Shown: positions 1 to 5,979, counted from the stretch's first letter. The stretch: DNA of 6,501 nt from Fastidiosipila sp963510375 (GCA_963510375.1 CAUPES010000025.1:1-6501), one strand, 5' to 3'. Notes: generated by a model from the sequence alone, not told the origin. Program-made: numbers and translations.

Positions 1-52
1 ATTACACTCCGCTTAAAATATTATTAATTTATTCCGTGTTTACGGGTTCAGG

Positions 53-286
53 TCATAATGAGGATTCATGTTTATTTTCAATATTTAAATGCACTACATC
101 AGAATTATATGGGATTCTATTAAATTCTTTTTCAATTAACACTTTTAAGTATTCTTTTAATGGTCTATCGGTATTAGCTTCATCAGACTGGAAAGATATC
201 GTACTAAGTTCATCTTTCTTTGTAATTAAGAATTGTTCCAAATTATACATATACATATACATAAAATCAATAATATTATTTTCCAT
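53..286 (-). CDS. Small hypothetical protein, 77 aa
   Basis: I do not recognise this protein. It is a short, mostly hydrophilic, probably cytoplasmic polypeptide with no signal peptide or membrane segment. The N-terminal part contains a (Met-Tyr)3 run at residues 9-14, encoded by a tandem ATACAT hexanucleotide at about 245-263; the rest is rich in Glu, Lys, Asn and Ile. An upstream in-frame ATG at 307 exists, but I choose the ATG at 286 because AGGAGA (292-297 on the complement) lies 5 nt ahead of it, whereas 307 has no clear ribosome site. A plausible promoter lies upstream on the same strand. It is transcribed away from the metal cassette and stands alone in the window, so context says nothing about its role. 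The plus-strand frame over the same bases begins at a GTG without a ribosome site. Confidence 0.55.
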   Translation of the reverse strand: MENNIIDFMYMYMYNLEQFLITKKDELSTISFQSDEANTDRPLKEYLKVLIEKEFNRIPYNSDVVHLNIENKHESSL

Positions 287-333
287 AAATTTCTCCTGAG
301 CTTTCATTTAATTATTTCTAAGATATCAGAAAA

Positions 334-363
334 AGTATAATAAAATCAATACTTTGTAATCAA
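334..363 (-). promoter_or_regulatory. Putative sigma-A promoter for the minus-strand small gene
   Basis: Read on the complement, TTGATT (358-363) and TATACT (334-339) are separated by 18 bp and lie about 50 bp ahead of the chosen start codon. The region is very AT-rich, so chance matches are common. I rate it moderate because the position relative to the gene is right. Confidence 0.4.
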
Positions 364-459
364 AAGTTATTTTTTTGGGCGAGACAAATGGAGTTAAACT
401 CTTTTTTTTTATGTATAATATAATTAAGAAAAAATATATATAGATATAAGATTTAATAG

Positions 460-610
460 TGTGGAGTATATAGACAAACATAAAACTCGATATGTTTCTT
501 AATACTTACTAGTATAAAAACCCCTATGATATGTTTGCAAATACGAGGAAAAATCTAAAAAAGTCAATGATATGTTTCCGAAAACGTGAAAATGGACTTT
601 TTATCCATAG
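460..610 (+). repeat. IS-like terminal repeats, copy 1
   Basis: Three copies of a GATATGTTT core followed by an A-rich stretch (in the second and third ending in ACGAG or ACGTG) start at 489, 528 and 569. A degenerate fourth probably starts near 462 (TGTGGAG at 460-466, then AACATAAAACTC). The series ends in TATCCATAG (602-610). The same core, order and ending recur at 5241-5352. Several internal subterminal repeats starting with TG recall the multiple terminal repeats of IS21-family elements, but I cannot assign a family from sequence alone. No transposase gene remains beside it. Confidence 0.55.
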
Positions 611-629
611 TGTCGACTCGAGGCACGTG

Positions 630-702
630 GAGGCTCTAGTATTGATGACAAGGGAGTAGGGCATTAAAGGCTCTGGAAGGCTTGAAATCAATAGGTTTAT
701 GA
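630..702 (+). repeat. 73-bp direct repeat, copy 1
   Basis: By eye this block matches 5604-5676 at 65 of 73 positions with no gaps, in the same orientation. The first 26 bases are identical. In one plus frame both copies read EALVLMTRE and then stop; in a minus frame both read a peptide ending PCHQY and then stop. It may be the relic of a transposase 3' end or simply an IS end. Copy 1 sits only about 20 bp after the TATCCATAG that closes the terminal repeats, whereas copy 2 is separated from the equivalent point by about 250 bp. Confidence 0.7.
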
Positions 703-775
703 TTTTTGGTCTTGAATATTACATGTTGAAAATTTTGAAATTTGTGTTCAAAAATATCTACTGAATACTTGCTTC

Positions 776-860
776 TAGCAACACTATAGATATTCTGAAA
801 GGGTCGTAGCAACACTTTGGATATTTTGGTAGGTCGTGTCAACGGTATGGATGGGGAAGC
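776..860 (+). repeat. Tandem repeat of about 31 bp, 2.5 copies
   Basis: TAGCAACACT at 776-785 recurs at 807-816, a 31-bp period. Each is followed by a GATAT-like core and GGTCG (ending near 806 and 836). A weaker third unit begins at 837 (TGTCAACGGT, then TGGATGGGGA). This unit differs from the GATATGTTT repeats at 460-610, so it may be the end of a second unrelated mobile element. It stops just before the truncated methyltransferase remnant, which fits a role as the insertion boundary. No gene is supported between 703 and 877. Confidence 0.5.
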
Positions 861-877
861 GTGTTTAAGAATTATAA

Positions 878-1258
878 AAATGTGATCACAATGTGGATTT
901 AGTTAGGGATAATTTTTATATCGTCTATCCTAAAATAAGTTCCTACTTATTAATGAGCTTATTGAATAATTATTACACCTTTTATCAATTAGAAAACTTA
1001 GGGAAAAGATATGGTAAGGACTTATTTAAAATTCAGAAATATTACTTAAATAAAATTAAACTTCCAGATGTAGATAAGTTTAGTAATAAAGATAAAGCAA
1101 AATTAGAAATTTTAGGTGAAAAATTATCAAATCAAATTAGTAATCAAGAGAAGACAATAATAGAAATTTCTAATGTTATTAGCAATTATTCGAATATTAG
1201 TTTTGAAGAGATCAACAACTCTTTCAAAAATTTACGTAACGATAGATTGGGGGGTAAT
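878..1258 (+). pseudogene. C-terminal remnant of a DNA methyltransferase / type IIG restriction enzyme
   Basis: The frame is open from a TAA at 875; the first possible start is the GTG at 893, but no ribosome site precedes it, so it is read as a 5'-truncated gene. The translation looks like the target-recognition (TaqI_C-like) end of N6-adenine methyltransferases of the Eco57I/type IIG kind. It has a hydrophobic segment with YLLMSLLNN, an aromatic stretch, GKRYGKDLFKIQKYYLNKI and a KLPDVDKF motif, followed by a Lys/Glu/Asn-rich helical tail. The catalytic motifs (a GxG SAM site and NPPY) would lie upstream and are absent, so it cannot methylate by itself. The left end abuts the tandem repeat at 776-860. 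The frame runs on without a stop into the next remnant. The family call is from memory of the pattern and is moderately certain. Confidence 0.55.
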
Positions 1259-1299
1259 ATGAGTGAAATCAATGTAGTTAGTTTATTTTCTGGAGGTGG
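1259..1299 (+). pseudogene. Possible N-terminal stub of a cytosine-5 DNA methyltransferase
   Basis: An ATG at 1259 follows a run of six G residues four bases earlier and begins a peptide reading NVVSLFSGGGE at residues 5-15. This resembles SAM-binding motif I of C5-cytosine methyltransferases (typically SLFSGxGG near the N-terminus). It breaks off at once, because from about 1290 the DNA is the ribosome-binding region and start of the recombinase remnant. Paired N6A and C5 methyltransferases occur in type IIS restriction systems, so an adjacent adenine-type remnant is consistent. It is only about 14 codons, and part of the match (GGAGGTGG) doubles as the Shine-Dalgarno of the next gene, so chance is a real alternative. 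Confidence 0.3.
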
Positions 1300-1307
1300 T
1301 GAGATAA

Positions 1308-1586
1308 ATGGCCTATGTACCACACGGATATATAATTACGAATGGAGTTATTACTGTTGATGAGATTCATGAGCTGCGTGAAAAACGTCAGGCACTCCTT
1401 ATTGAAGATGCATCCTTGAGTGGTGAGAATGAGAGAATCAGCGAGCTGATAGAATTTATCCGCAATAACAAATACTGTACTCTGAGATATGATGATACCC
1501 TAGTAAGGAAGATTATCCAGAATGTTAGTGTTTATGATGACCACTTTGTAATATGCTTTAAATCTGGAATTGAAATGGAAGTATGA
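1308..1586 (+). pseudogene. Large serine recombinase remnant, internally deleted, 92 aa
   Basis: The ATG at 1308 has a GGAGGT site (about 1292-1297) ahead of it. Residues 1-19 (YVPHGYIITNG region) resemble the start of the recombinase domain in conjugative-element serine recombinases (pattern Y-x-P-Y-G-Y). Residues about 20-92 resemble their extreme C-terminus: ELREKRQALLIEDAS, a coiled-coil-like helix, then YDDTLVRKIIQNVSVYDD and FKSGIEMEV. The catalytic serine domain, most of the recombinase domain and the zinc ribbon are absent, so it should be inactive. The simplest reading is an internal deletion joining the two ends of one gene or of adjacent recombinase genes, as found in Tn1549-like elements with several such genes. 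It ends in a strong terminator. It may still be translated as a small protein. Confidence 0.65.
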
Positions 1587-1600
1587 TTTAATACTAATAT

Positions 1601-1643
1601 AAACCGTTAATTAAGAGTTAGGTTCTCTTGATTGGCGGTTTTT
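1601..1643 (+). terminator. Strong intrinsic terminator after the recombinase remnant
   Basis: AAACCGTTAATTAAGAG (1601-1617) pairs with CTCTTGATTGGCGGTTT (1625-1641) over 17 positions, counting a few G-U pairs, around a 7-nt loop. A short T tract follows, to 1643. The long uninterrupted stem suggests it isolates the recombinase gene from downstream genes. Confidence 0.8.
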
Positions 1644-1722
1644 GCATTGACTTTTACATGATTTATACATGTGATATTATCAAAAATGTTGTTTATAAGG
1701 TTATTGATAAGGAGTTGACCAC

Positions 1723-1886
1723 ATGAGTGATGTAATAAGCTGTTAGATGAAGCTATTAAAGAAACCGAAAACTTGTACGAAGGTGAAGTCTTTATTTTTA
1801 AGGATTTGTCTAAAGGATATGTATGGAACAGGATACCGAGAAAGGATGGTACAAATGTCTTAGTAGATGTTTTTGAGATATTTTAA
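1723..1886 (+). pseudogene. Frameshifted DUF1413-like small protein gene
   Basis: An ATG at 1723 with AAGGAG (1709-1714) upstream reads only seven codons before TAG. Joining the frame that starts at 1740 gives LLDEAIKETENLYEGEVFIF, then KDLSKGYVWNRIPRKDG, ending at TAA 1884-1886. The E-G-E-V-F...K-D-L...G-Y-x-W-N-R-I-P-R pattern matches small DUF1413-family proteins common on Bacillota mobile elements; their molecular role is not known to me. A single lost base, probably in the AATAAG run around 1734-1739, explains the break. The end after WNRIPR is also unlike the usual RLxLGxLF continuation, so a second lesion is possible. An alternative is that a TTG or CTG codon near 1740 initiates a shortened protein, but no ribosome site supports that. 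Confidence 0.6.
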
Positions 1887-1903
1887 ATAATATAAAAAAC
1901 ACT

Positions 1904-1917
1904 TGAATAAATGCTCA
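1904..1917 (+). promoter_or_regulatory. Operator-like site O1 upstream of the repressor promoter
   Basis: The complement reads TGAGCATTTATTCA, a TGA[A/G]CA-N4-TTCA arrangement like SmtB/CadC-family half-operators (TGAA-N6-TTCA). It lies just upstream of the -35 element of the ArsR gene promoter. Related sequences occur at 1969-1982 and 2453-2466. Confidence 0.4.
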
Positions 1918-1925
1918 TATAACTA

Positions 1926-1954
1926 TTGACACAAGAGAAAAACAATAATATAAT
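1926..1954 (+). promoter_or_regulatory. Consensus sigma-A promoter of the metal-responsive repressor gene
   Basis: A perfect TTGACA (1926-1931), a 17-bp spacer and a perfect TATAAT (1949-1954) predict transcription from about 1961. This strength suits a promoter normally held off by a repressor: operator-like sequences lie on both sides. Confidence 0.88.
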
Positions 1955-1968
1955 AAATATACAACGTA

Positions 1969-1990
1969 TGAATGCTTGTTCAAGTATTCA
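1969..1990 (+). promoter_or_regulatory. Operator-like palindrome O2 for the ArsR repressor
   Basis: A 22-bp inverted repeat has arms TGAAT-G-CTTG and CAAG-T-ATTCA around a TT centre, with a single mismatched pair. Its left part reads TGAATGCTTGTTCA, matching the TGAA-N6-TTCA form of SmtB/CadC operators. It sits about 15 bp downstream of the -10 element, over the predicted start of transcription, so binding would block or stall initiation. Confidence 0.65.
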
Positions 1991-2019
1991 GATGAAATAA
2001 TTTAAAAGGAGGTGATAAT

Positions 2020-2388
2020 ATGACTAAAAAATTTAATTCAATTGAAAGATGTGACTGCAATGTAATTCATGAGGATATTGTAAATCAAGTTAGAGATAAA
2101 ATGCCTCAAGAAGAAAGCCTTTATGATCTAGCAGAATTATTTAAAGTATTTGGAGATTCAACACGAATCAGGATATTATGGGCTTTACATGAAGCTGAAA
2201 TGTGTGTTTGTGATATCGCTGTATTACTTAACATGACACAATCAGCAATTTCCCATCAGCTGAGAGTCTTAAAACAAGCTAATTTAGTGAAAAACAGAAA
2301 AGAAAGCAAAGTAGTATATTATTCATTAGTTGATGACCATGTAAGAGAAATATTTGACCAAGGTCTAATTCATATCAACGAGAAGTAG
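2020..2388 (+). CDS. cadC: ArsR/SmtB-family metal-sensing repressor, CadC type
   Basis: This 122-aa winged-helix repressor is expected to bind as a dimer to operators in front of the efflux genes and to release DNA when it binds Cd, Pb or Zn. A Cys pair lies near the N-terminus (C11, C13) and MCVCDIA at 61-67 supplies C62 and C64 in the alpha-3 helix. Together they form the soft-metal alpha-3N site known from pI258 CadC. The DNA-recognition helix is around NMTQSAISHQLRVLKQANLV (71-90) and the wing around 91-103. D105, H107, H118 and E121 reproduce the D-x-H-x10-H-x2-E spacing of the SmtB-type alpha-5 zinc site, so both metal sites appear present. The start has a textbook AAAGGAGGTGAT site (2005-2016). 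It is preceded by a consensus promoter with flanking operators, implying autoregulation, and is followed after 145 bp by the HMA gene. The length is normal for the family. Confidence 0.92.
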   Translation: MTKKFNSIERCDCNVIHEDIVNQVRDKMPQEESLYDLAELFKVFGDSTRIRILWALHEAEMCVCDIAVLLNMTQSAISHQLRVLKQANLVKNRKESKVVYYSLVDDHVREIFDQGLIHINEK

Positions 2389-2452
2389 TAATGCGGTAGA
2401 ATAGAATATTTTTTGAAGATATTTGGACATATATTAAAGTCTTCATTTCAAA

Positions 2453-2466
2453 TGAGCAATGCTTCA
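2453..2466 (+). promoter_or_regulatory. Operator-like site O3 in front of the HMA-ATPase genes
   Basis: TGAGCAATGCTTCA shares the TGAGCA-N4-TTCA pattern with the complement of 1904-1917. It lies in the 145-bp gap between the repressor and HMA genes, so the pump genes may have their own repressed promoter. The promoter itself is not clear: a weak candidate pairs TTCAAG (2463-2468) with TATTAT (2488-2493) at a long 19-bp spacing, which would put the operator over the -35 region. Confidence 0.4.
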
Positions 2467-2533
2467 AGAAAATTTGAAAAAGACTTGTATTATTCAAAAT
2501 AAAATTACAAATAAAATTTAGGAGGATTTAATA

Positions 2534-2755
2534 ATGAAAAAGAAATTTATACTTGAAGGTTTAGATTGTGCAAATTGCGCGGCAAAAATGGAAAAGGCTA
2601 TTAATGAGCTTGATGGAGTGAAAGAAGCTACTGTTAACTTTATGACCACAAAACTCGTTATTGATGGTGAGGATGAAAAAATGCCAACAATAATAGCAGA
2701 GTCCGAAAAAATAGTTAAAAAAATCGAACCCGATACAACTATGAAAAAGGCTTAA
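2534..2755 (+). CDS. Free-standing heavy-metal-associated (HMA) domain protein
   Basis: A 73-aa cytoplasmic protein of the ferredoxin-like HMA fold, of the type found in CopZ, MerP and the N-termini of P1B-ATPases. The metal-binding loop GLDCANCA has C12 and C15. The acidic residue just before the first Cys (D11) resembles the GxDCxxC loops of Zn/Cd/Pb ATPases rather than the GMxCxxC loops typical of copper chaperones. A classic beta-alpha-beta body follows (AINELDGVKEATVNF, about 22-36). The last 25 or so residues are a Lys/Glu-rich helix-like extension. A GGAGGA site (2521-2526) precedes the ATG by 7 bp. It ends 15 bp before the ATPase, which lacks this domain, so the protein probably acts as the detached metal-binding domain or donor of the pump. 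No signal peptide is present, so a MerP-like periplasmic role is unlikely. Confidence 0.88.
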   Translation: MKKKFILEGLDCANCAAKMEKAINELDGVKEATVNFMTTKLVIDGEDEKMPTIIAESEKIVKKIEPDTTMKKA

Positions 2756-2770
2756 AGGAGGCGATTTAGT

Positions 2771-4615
2771 ATGAAAAAACGACTATGGCGAATAATTATT
2801 GGTGCAGCCGTGTTAGCTACAGCAGTATTGCTTAATTTAAATAACGAATGGTTACAGATTGCTCTCTTTATAATAAGTTACATTATTGTAGGTGGAGATG
2901 TTGTAAAAAGAGCTGTAAAAAATATTTTTAAAGGTCAAGTTTTCGATGAAAACTTTTTAATGAGTATTGCAACAATTGGTGCATTTTTTATTGGTGAGTA
3001 TCCTGAAGGTGTTGCAGTTATGCTGTTTTATCAAGTTGGAGAACTGTTTCAAAGCTATGCAGTTGGCAAGTCGAGAAAGTCAATTGCAAGCCTTATGGAT
3101 ATTCGACCAGATTATGCAAATGTTAAAAAAGGTGATGAACTTGTCAAAGTTGACCCAGATGAAGTACAAATTGGAGATATTATTGTAATTAAAGCAGGAG
3201 AAAAAATTCCTCTTGATGGCAAGGTAATTGAGGGAAGTTCAATGATTGATACATCGGCACTAACAGGCGAATCTGTTCCTCGTGAAGTAGAAGTTGGAAG
3301 TGATATCCTAAGTGGGTGCATCAACATTAATGGGGTTATTACAGCAGAGGTTACCAAGGAATTTGGAGAATCTACTGTAAGTAAAATTCTTGATTTAGTT
3401 GAAAATGCAAGTAGTAAAAAATCCAATTCAGAACAATTTATTACGAAGTTTGCGAGATATTATACACCGGTTGTGGTTATAATTGCAGTTTTTCTAGCTA
3501 TTATACCACCTCTTGTTATAGACGGGGCGACTTTTAGTGATTGGATATATAGAGCACTAGCATTCCTTGTGGTATCCTGTCCGTGTGCTTTAGTTATTTC
3601 AATTCCGTTGAGTTTCTTCGGTGGAATAGGTGGAGCCTCAAAAAAAGGTGTTTTAGTCAAGGGTAGTAATTATTTAGAGGCATTAGCAGAAACTGAAATT
3701 GTTGTTTTTGATAAAACTGGAACACTAACGAAAGGTGTATTTAATGTACAGGAAATTCATCCAGAAGGAGTTTCCAAAGAAGAGCTACTAGAATTAACTG
3801 CACATGCGGAAAGCTATTCCAATCATCCGATTTCACTTTCACTGAAACGTGCATATAGCAAAGAAATAGACAATGGACGTATTTCAGATGTAGAAGAGAT
3901 ATCAGGTCATGGTGTTATTGCAACAGTAGATGGCAAAAAGGTTATGGCAGGAAATATCAAACTTATGAAAAAGATGGATATCCCTTATTTCAAGGGAGAG
4001 CTGATCGGTACTATTGTACATGTTGCTGTTAATAACAAATATATAGGTTACATTGTAATTGCCGATGAGGTAAAGGAAGATTCAGCACAAGCAATCAAGG
4101 AACTTAAGGCAGCTAATATTAAACAAACAGTTATGTTGACAGGTGATAATAAAAGTATTGGTTCAAAAATTGCTAAAGAGCTTGGTCTTGATAAGGTTTA
4201 TGCAGAACTGTTGCCAGCAGACAAAGTTGAAAAACTAGAAGAATTATTTTCGCAAAAATCTAAAAAAGGTAAACTTGCCTTTGTTGGAGACGGAATCAAT
4301 GATGCACCTGTATTAGCTCGTGCAGACATTGGAATAGCAATGGGTGGTTTAGGTTCTGATGCGGCCATTGAAGCTGCTGATGTTGTAATTATGACTGATG
4401 AGCCATCGAAAATTGCTACTGCAATGAAGATTTCTAAAAAGACACTAAAAATTGCACATCAAAACATAGTATTTGCAATTGGAATAAAAATAATTGTTCT
4501 TATTTTGAGTGCTTTTGGAATAGCTACTATGTGGGCAGCTATATTTGCAGATGTAGGTGTAACTATCATTGCAGTATTAAATGCTTTTAGAGCTTTGAAT
4601 GTAAAGAATCTATAA
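2771..4615 (+). CDS. cadA: P1B-type heavy-metal ATPase (Zn/Cd/Pb exporter), 614 aa
   Basis: This integral membrane pump exports divalent soft metals from the cytosol using ATP. About eight membrane segments can be seen: near residues 8-23, 27-42, 61-76, 79-96, 232-250, 259-285, 563-582 and 584-608. The actuator domain carries TGES (165-168). SCPCALV gives the metal-site Cys pair C270 and C272. The phosphorylated Asp is D314 in DKTGTLT. The HP motif is H352-P353, and TGDN (457-460) and GDGIND (506-511) form the nucleotide and hinge region. K573 in segment 7 and D594 in segment 8 match the Lys and Asp characteristic of ZntA/CadA-type P1B-2 pumps, which argues against Cu(I) transport. No HMA or Cys-rich domain precedes the first membrane helix; that function seems to be in the gene just upstream, 15 bp away and probably co-transcribed. 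An AAAGGAGG site overlaps the upstream gene's stop region. A terminator follows. cadA is used in the broad family sense; Zn or Pb could be the main substrate. Confidence 0.95.
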   Translation: MKKRLWRIIIGAAVLATAVLLNLNNEWLQIALFIISYIIVGGDVVKRAVKNIFKGQVFDENFLMSIATIGAFFIGEYPEGVAVMLFYQVGELFQSYAVGKSRKSIASLMDIRPDYANVKKGDELVKVDPDEVQIGDIIVIKAGEKIPLDGKVIEGSSMIDTSALTGESVPREVEVGSDILSGCININGVITAEVTKEFGESTVSKILDLVENASSKKSNSEQFITKFARYYTPVVVIIAVFLAIIPPLVIDGATFSDWIYRALAFLVVSCPCALVISIPLSFFGGIGGASKKGVLVKGSNYLEALAETEIVVFDKTGTLTKGVFNVQEIHPEGVSKEELLELTAHAESYSNHPISLSLKRAYSKEIDNGRISDVEEISGHGVIATVDGKKVMAGNIKLMKKMDIPYFKGELIGTIVHVAVNNKYIGYIVIADEVKEDSAQAIKELKAANIKQTVMLTGDNKSIGSKIAKELGLDKVYAELLPADKVEKLEELFSQKSKKGKLAFVGDGINDAPVLARADIGIAMGGLGSDAAIEAADVVIMTDEPSKIATAMKISKKTLKIAHQNIVFAIGIKIIVLILSAFGIATMWAAIFADVGVTIIAVLNAFRALNVKNL

Positions 4616-4631
4616 ACTATTTTTCCTATTC

Positions 4632-4681
4632 ACCCCTTGAATGATACCGATAATTGACGATACAATCAAGGGGTATTTTTT
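4632..4681 (+). terminator. Intrinsic terminator of the HMA-ATPase unit
   Basis: ACCCCTTGA (4632-4640) pairs perfectly with TCAAGGGGT (4666-4674), followed by a T tract at about 4676-4682. The 25-nt interior is partly able to pair as well. It separates the pump from the metallochaperone gene, which therefore probably has its own promoter. Confidence 0.8.
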
Positions 4682-4758
4682 AATTTAAAAACTATAAATG
4701 AAAATTGGTTGGGATTTACCTTGAATTAAATGGTTTTAAAGATATGGAGGTTATGTAA

Positions 4759-5238
<480 letters not shown>

Positions 5239-5240
5239 TT

Positions 5241-5352
5241 TGAGTTGATATGTTCTCACGAACAGACAAAACCGTTGATATCTTGCCACAAACGAGAGCC
5301 AATGTTGGATATGTTTCCAACTACGAGTGTGGATATGTTCCCCTTAACCATA
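5241..5352 (+). repeat. IS-like terminal repeats, copy 2
   Basis: Four direct repeats of a GTTGATATGTTC-like unit have cores at 5247, 5277, 5308 and 5332, spaced 30, 31 and 24 bp. They carry CACGAAC, CACAAACGAG or AACTACGAG tails. The series begins with TG only three bases after the metallochaperone stop and closes with TTAACCATAG (5343-5352), like copy 1 at 602-610. GTTGGA (5304-5309) and TCCAAC (5316-5321) can form a small hairpin in the third unit. The architecture resembles an IS21-type end, but the family is not proven. No transposase remains. Confidence 0.6.
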
Positions 5353-5359
5353 GGGGGTT

Positions 5360-5603
5360 GAGAACGCAGTTTTGATAGCTATCAAGGCAACTCGAAACAT
5401 GTTGAAGCCCTAACCCTGCTATCGCGCGATTAGCAAAGCTAATCGATGCGAAGCAGAGGTACCAAAGGCATTAGTCTTTCTTAGCCAATTGCTACGCTCT
5501 TGGAGAAAAACTGAATGGGCCTCACGTGTGCCCTGTGGGCATGCCAGGCTTTCCCAAAGAGAAGCGAGTGAATAACGAGCTTCAATTGATGAAAGCTACG
5601 GCT
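5360..5603 (+). other. Hairpin-rich, GC-richer non-coding segment inside IS-like copy 2
   Basis: This segment is visibly richer in G and C than its surroundings and has no convincing gene: the longest plus frame is broken by a TAA at 5411-5413 and matches nothing I know. It contains a perfect 14-bp palindrome TTGATAGCTATCAA (5372-5385). A long interrupted hairpin at 5413-5460 pairs ACC/GGT, CTGCT/AGCAG, TCGC/GCGA and CGATTAGC/GCTAATCG around an AAA loop. A TGCCC-TGT-GGGCA hairpin lies at 5529-5541. Copy 1 lacks the whole segment. It could be a structured RNA of the element, a palindromic repeat inserted into it, or decayed transposase DNA. Confidence 0.4.
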
Positions 5604-5676
5604 GAGGCTCTAGTATTGATGACAAGGGAATAGAGGGTTAGAGGCTCTGTAAAGCTTGAAATCAATAAGTTTATGA
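5604..5676 (+). repeat. 73-bp direct repeat, copy 2
   Basis: It matches 630-702 at 65 of 73 positions without gaps and in the same orientation, about 4.97 kb apart. In the plus frame, EALVLMTRE then stop is preceded here by about 19 further open codons (from GFPKEKRVNNELQLMK), which could be a real transposase C-terminus or chance. From 5677 to about 5837 I see only AT-rich sequence without a gene. Confidence 0.7.
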
Positions 5677-5738
5677 ATTTTGAACTAAATAATCATATTA
5701 TTAATTTTTTTATTAAAAGGCTAAGCAGCATTAAAAAT

Positions 5739-5772
<34 letters not shown>

Positions 5773-5837
5773 TTTTGTTCGATCTAATCTTATGTATATA
5801 CAATCTTCGTAGTTTGAGTGGATATCTATTATCATAC

Positions 5838-5866
5838 TTGACAAAATTTTATAATTTAATTAGACT
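5838..5866 (+). promoter_or_regulatory. Putative promoter of the CadD gene
   Basis: A perfect TTGACA (5838-5843), 17-bp spacer and TAGACT (5861-5866, four of six consensus bases) predict a start near 5873. That would leave an unusually long leader of about 135 nt before the CadD start codon. A closer promoter cannot be excluded in such AT-rich DNA. Confidence 0.55.
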
Positions 5867-5895
5867 TATAAATAATACTTAAAAGAAAAGTTGGG

Positions 5896-5976
5896 AAAAT
5901 TGTGAAGTTATTTCTTCAATTGTCTCCTTTGGCAACTGCCAAGGCACAATGTGTTTGCAGTCAATTTTTGATTGGT
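5896..5976 (+). promoter_or_regulatory. Structured leader or operator region before CadD
   Basis: Three inverted repeats follow in a row. GAAG-TTATTT-CTTC lies at 5904-5917, extended by flanking AATTG and AATT. An 18-bp near-palindrome at 5927-5944 (CTTTGGCA / TGCCAAGG, one G-U pair) is the most stable. CAAT-TTTTG-ATTG lies at 5962-5974. They could be operators for a regulator such as CadX, or fold in the mRNA leader. I recognise no known riboswitch; in particular the layout does not look like the NiCo or Mn riboswitches that control other metal exporters. Confidence 0.4.
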
Positions 5977-5979
5977 TAT

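Noticed and set aside
36..299. Plus-strand open frame of 87 codons
   Set aside because: It starts at a GTG without a ribosome site and lies opposite the minus-strand gene, which has a better ribosome site and promoter.
636..842. Minus-strand open frame of 68 codons
   Set aside because: It is spread across two different repeat regions, has no ribosome site, and only its last 23 or so codons are shared with the other repeat copy; more likely IS-end DNA than a gene.
1642..1667. Promoter TTGCAT / TATACA ahead of the DUF1413-like gene
   Set aside because: The match is weak and the spacing is 16 bp; a nearby TTGACT has no suitable -10, so no promoter is called.
2415..2443. GAAGA...TCTTC inverted repeat after the repressor gene as a terminator
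   Set aside because: The arms are only 5 bp, the interior is long, and no T tract follows.
2967..3660. Open frames on both strands inside the ATPase gene
   Set aside because: They are shadows of a clear, fully motif-supported ATPase reading frame.
5241..5352. Possible CRISPR array because of four regularly spaced repeats
   Set aside because: Units are short, divergent and unevenly spaced (30, 31 and 24 bp), there are no clear spacers or cas genes, and the same set recurs at 460-610 as an IS-like end.
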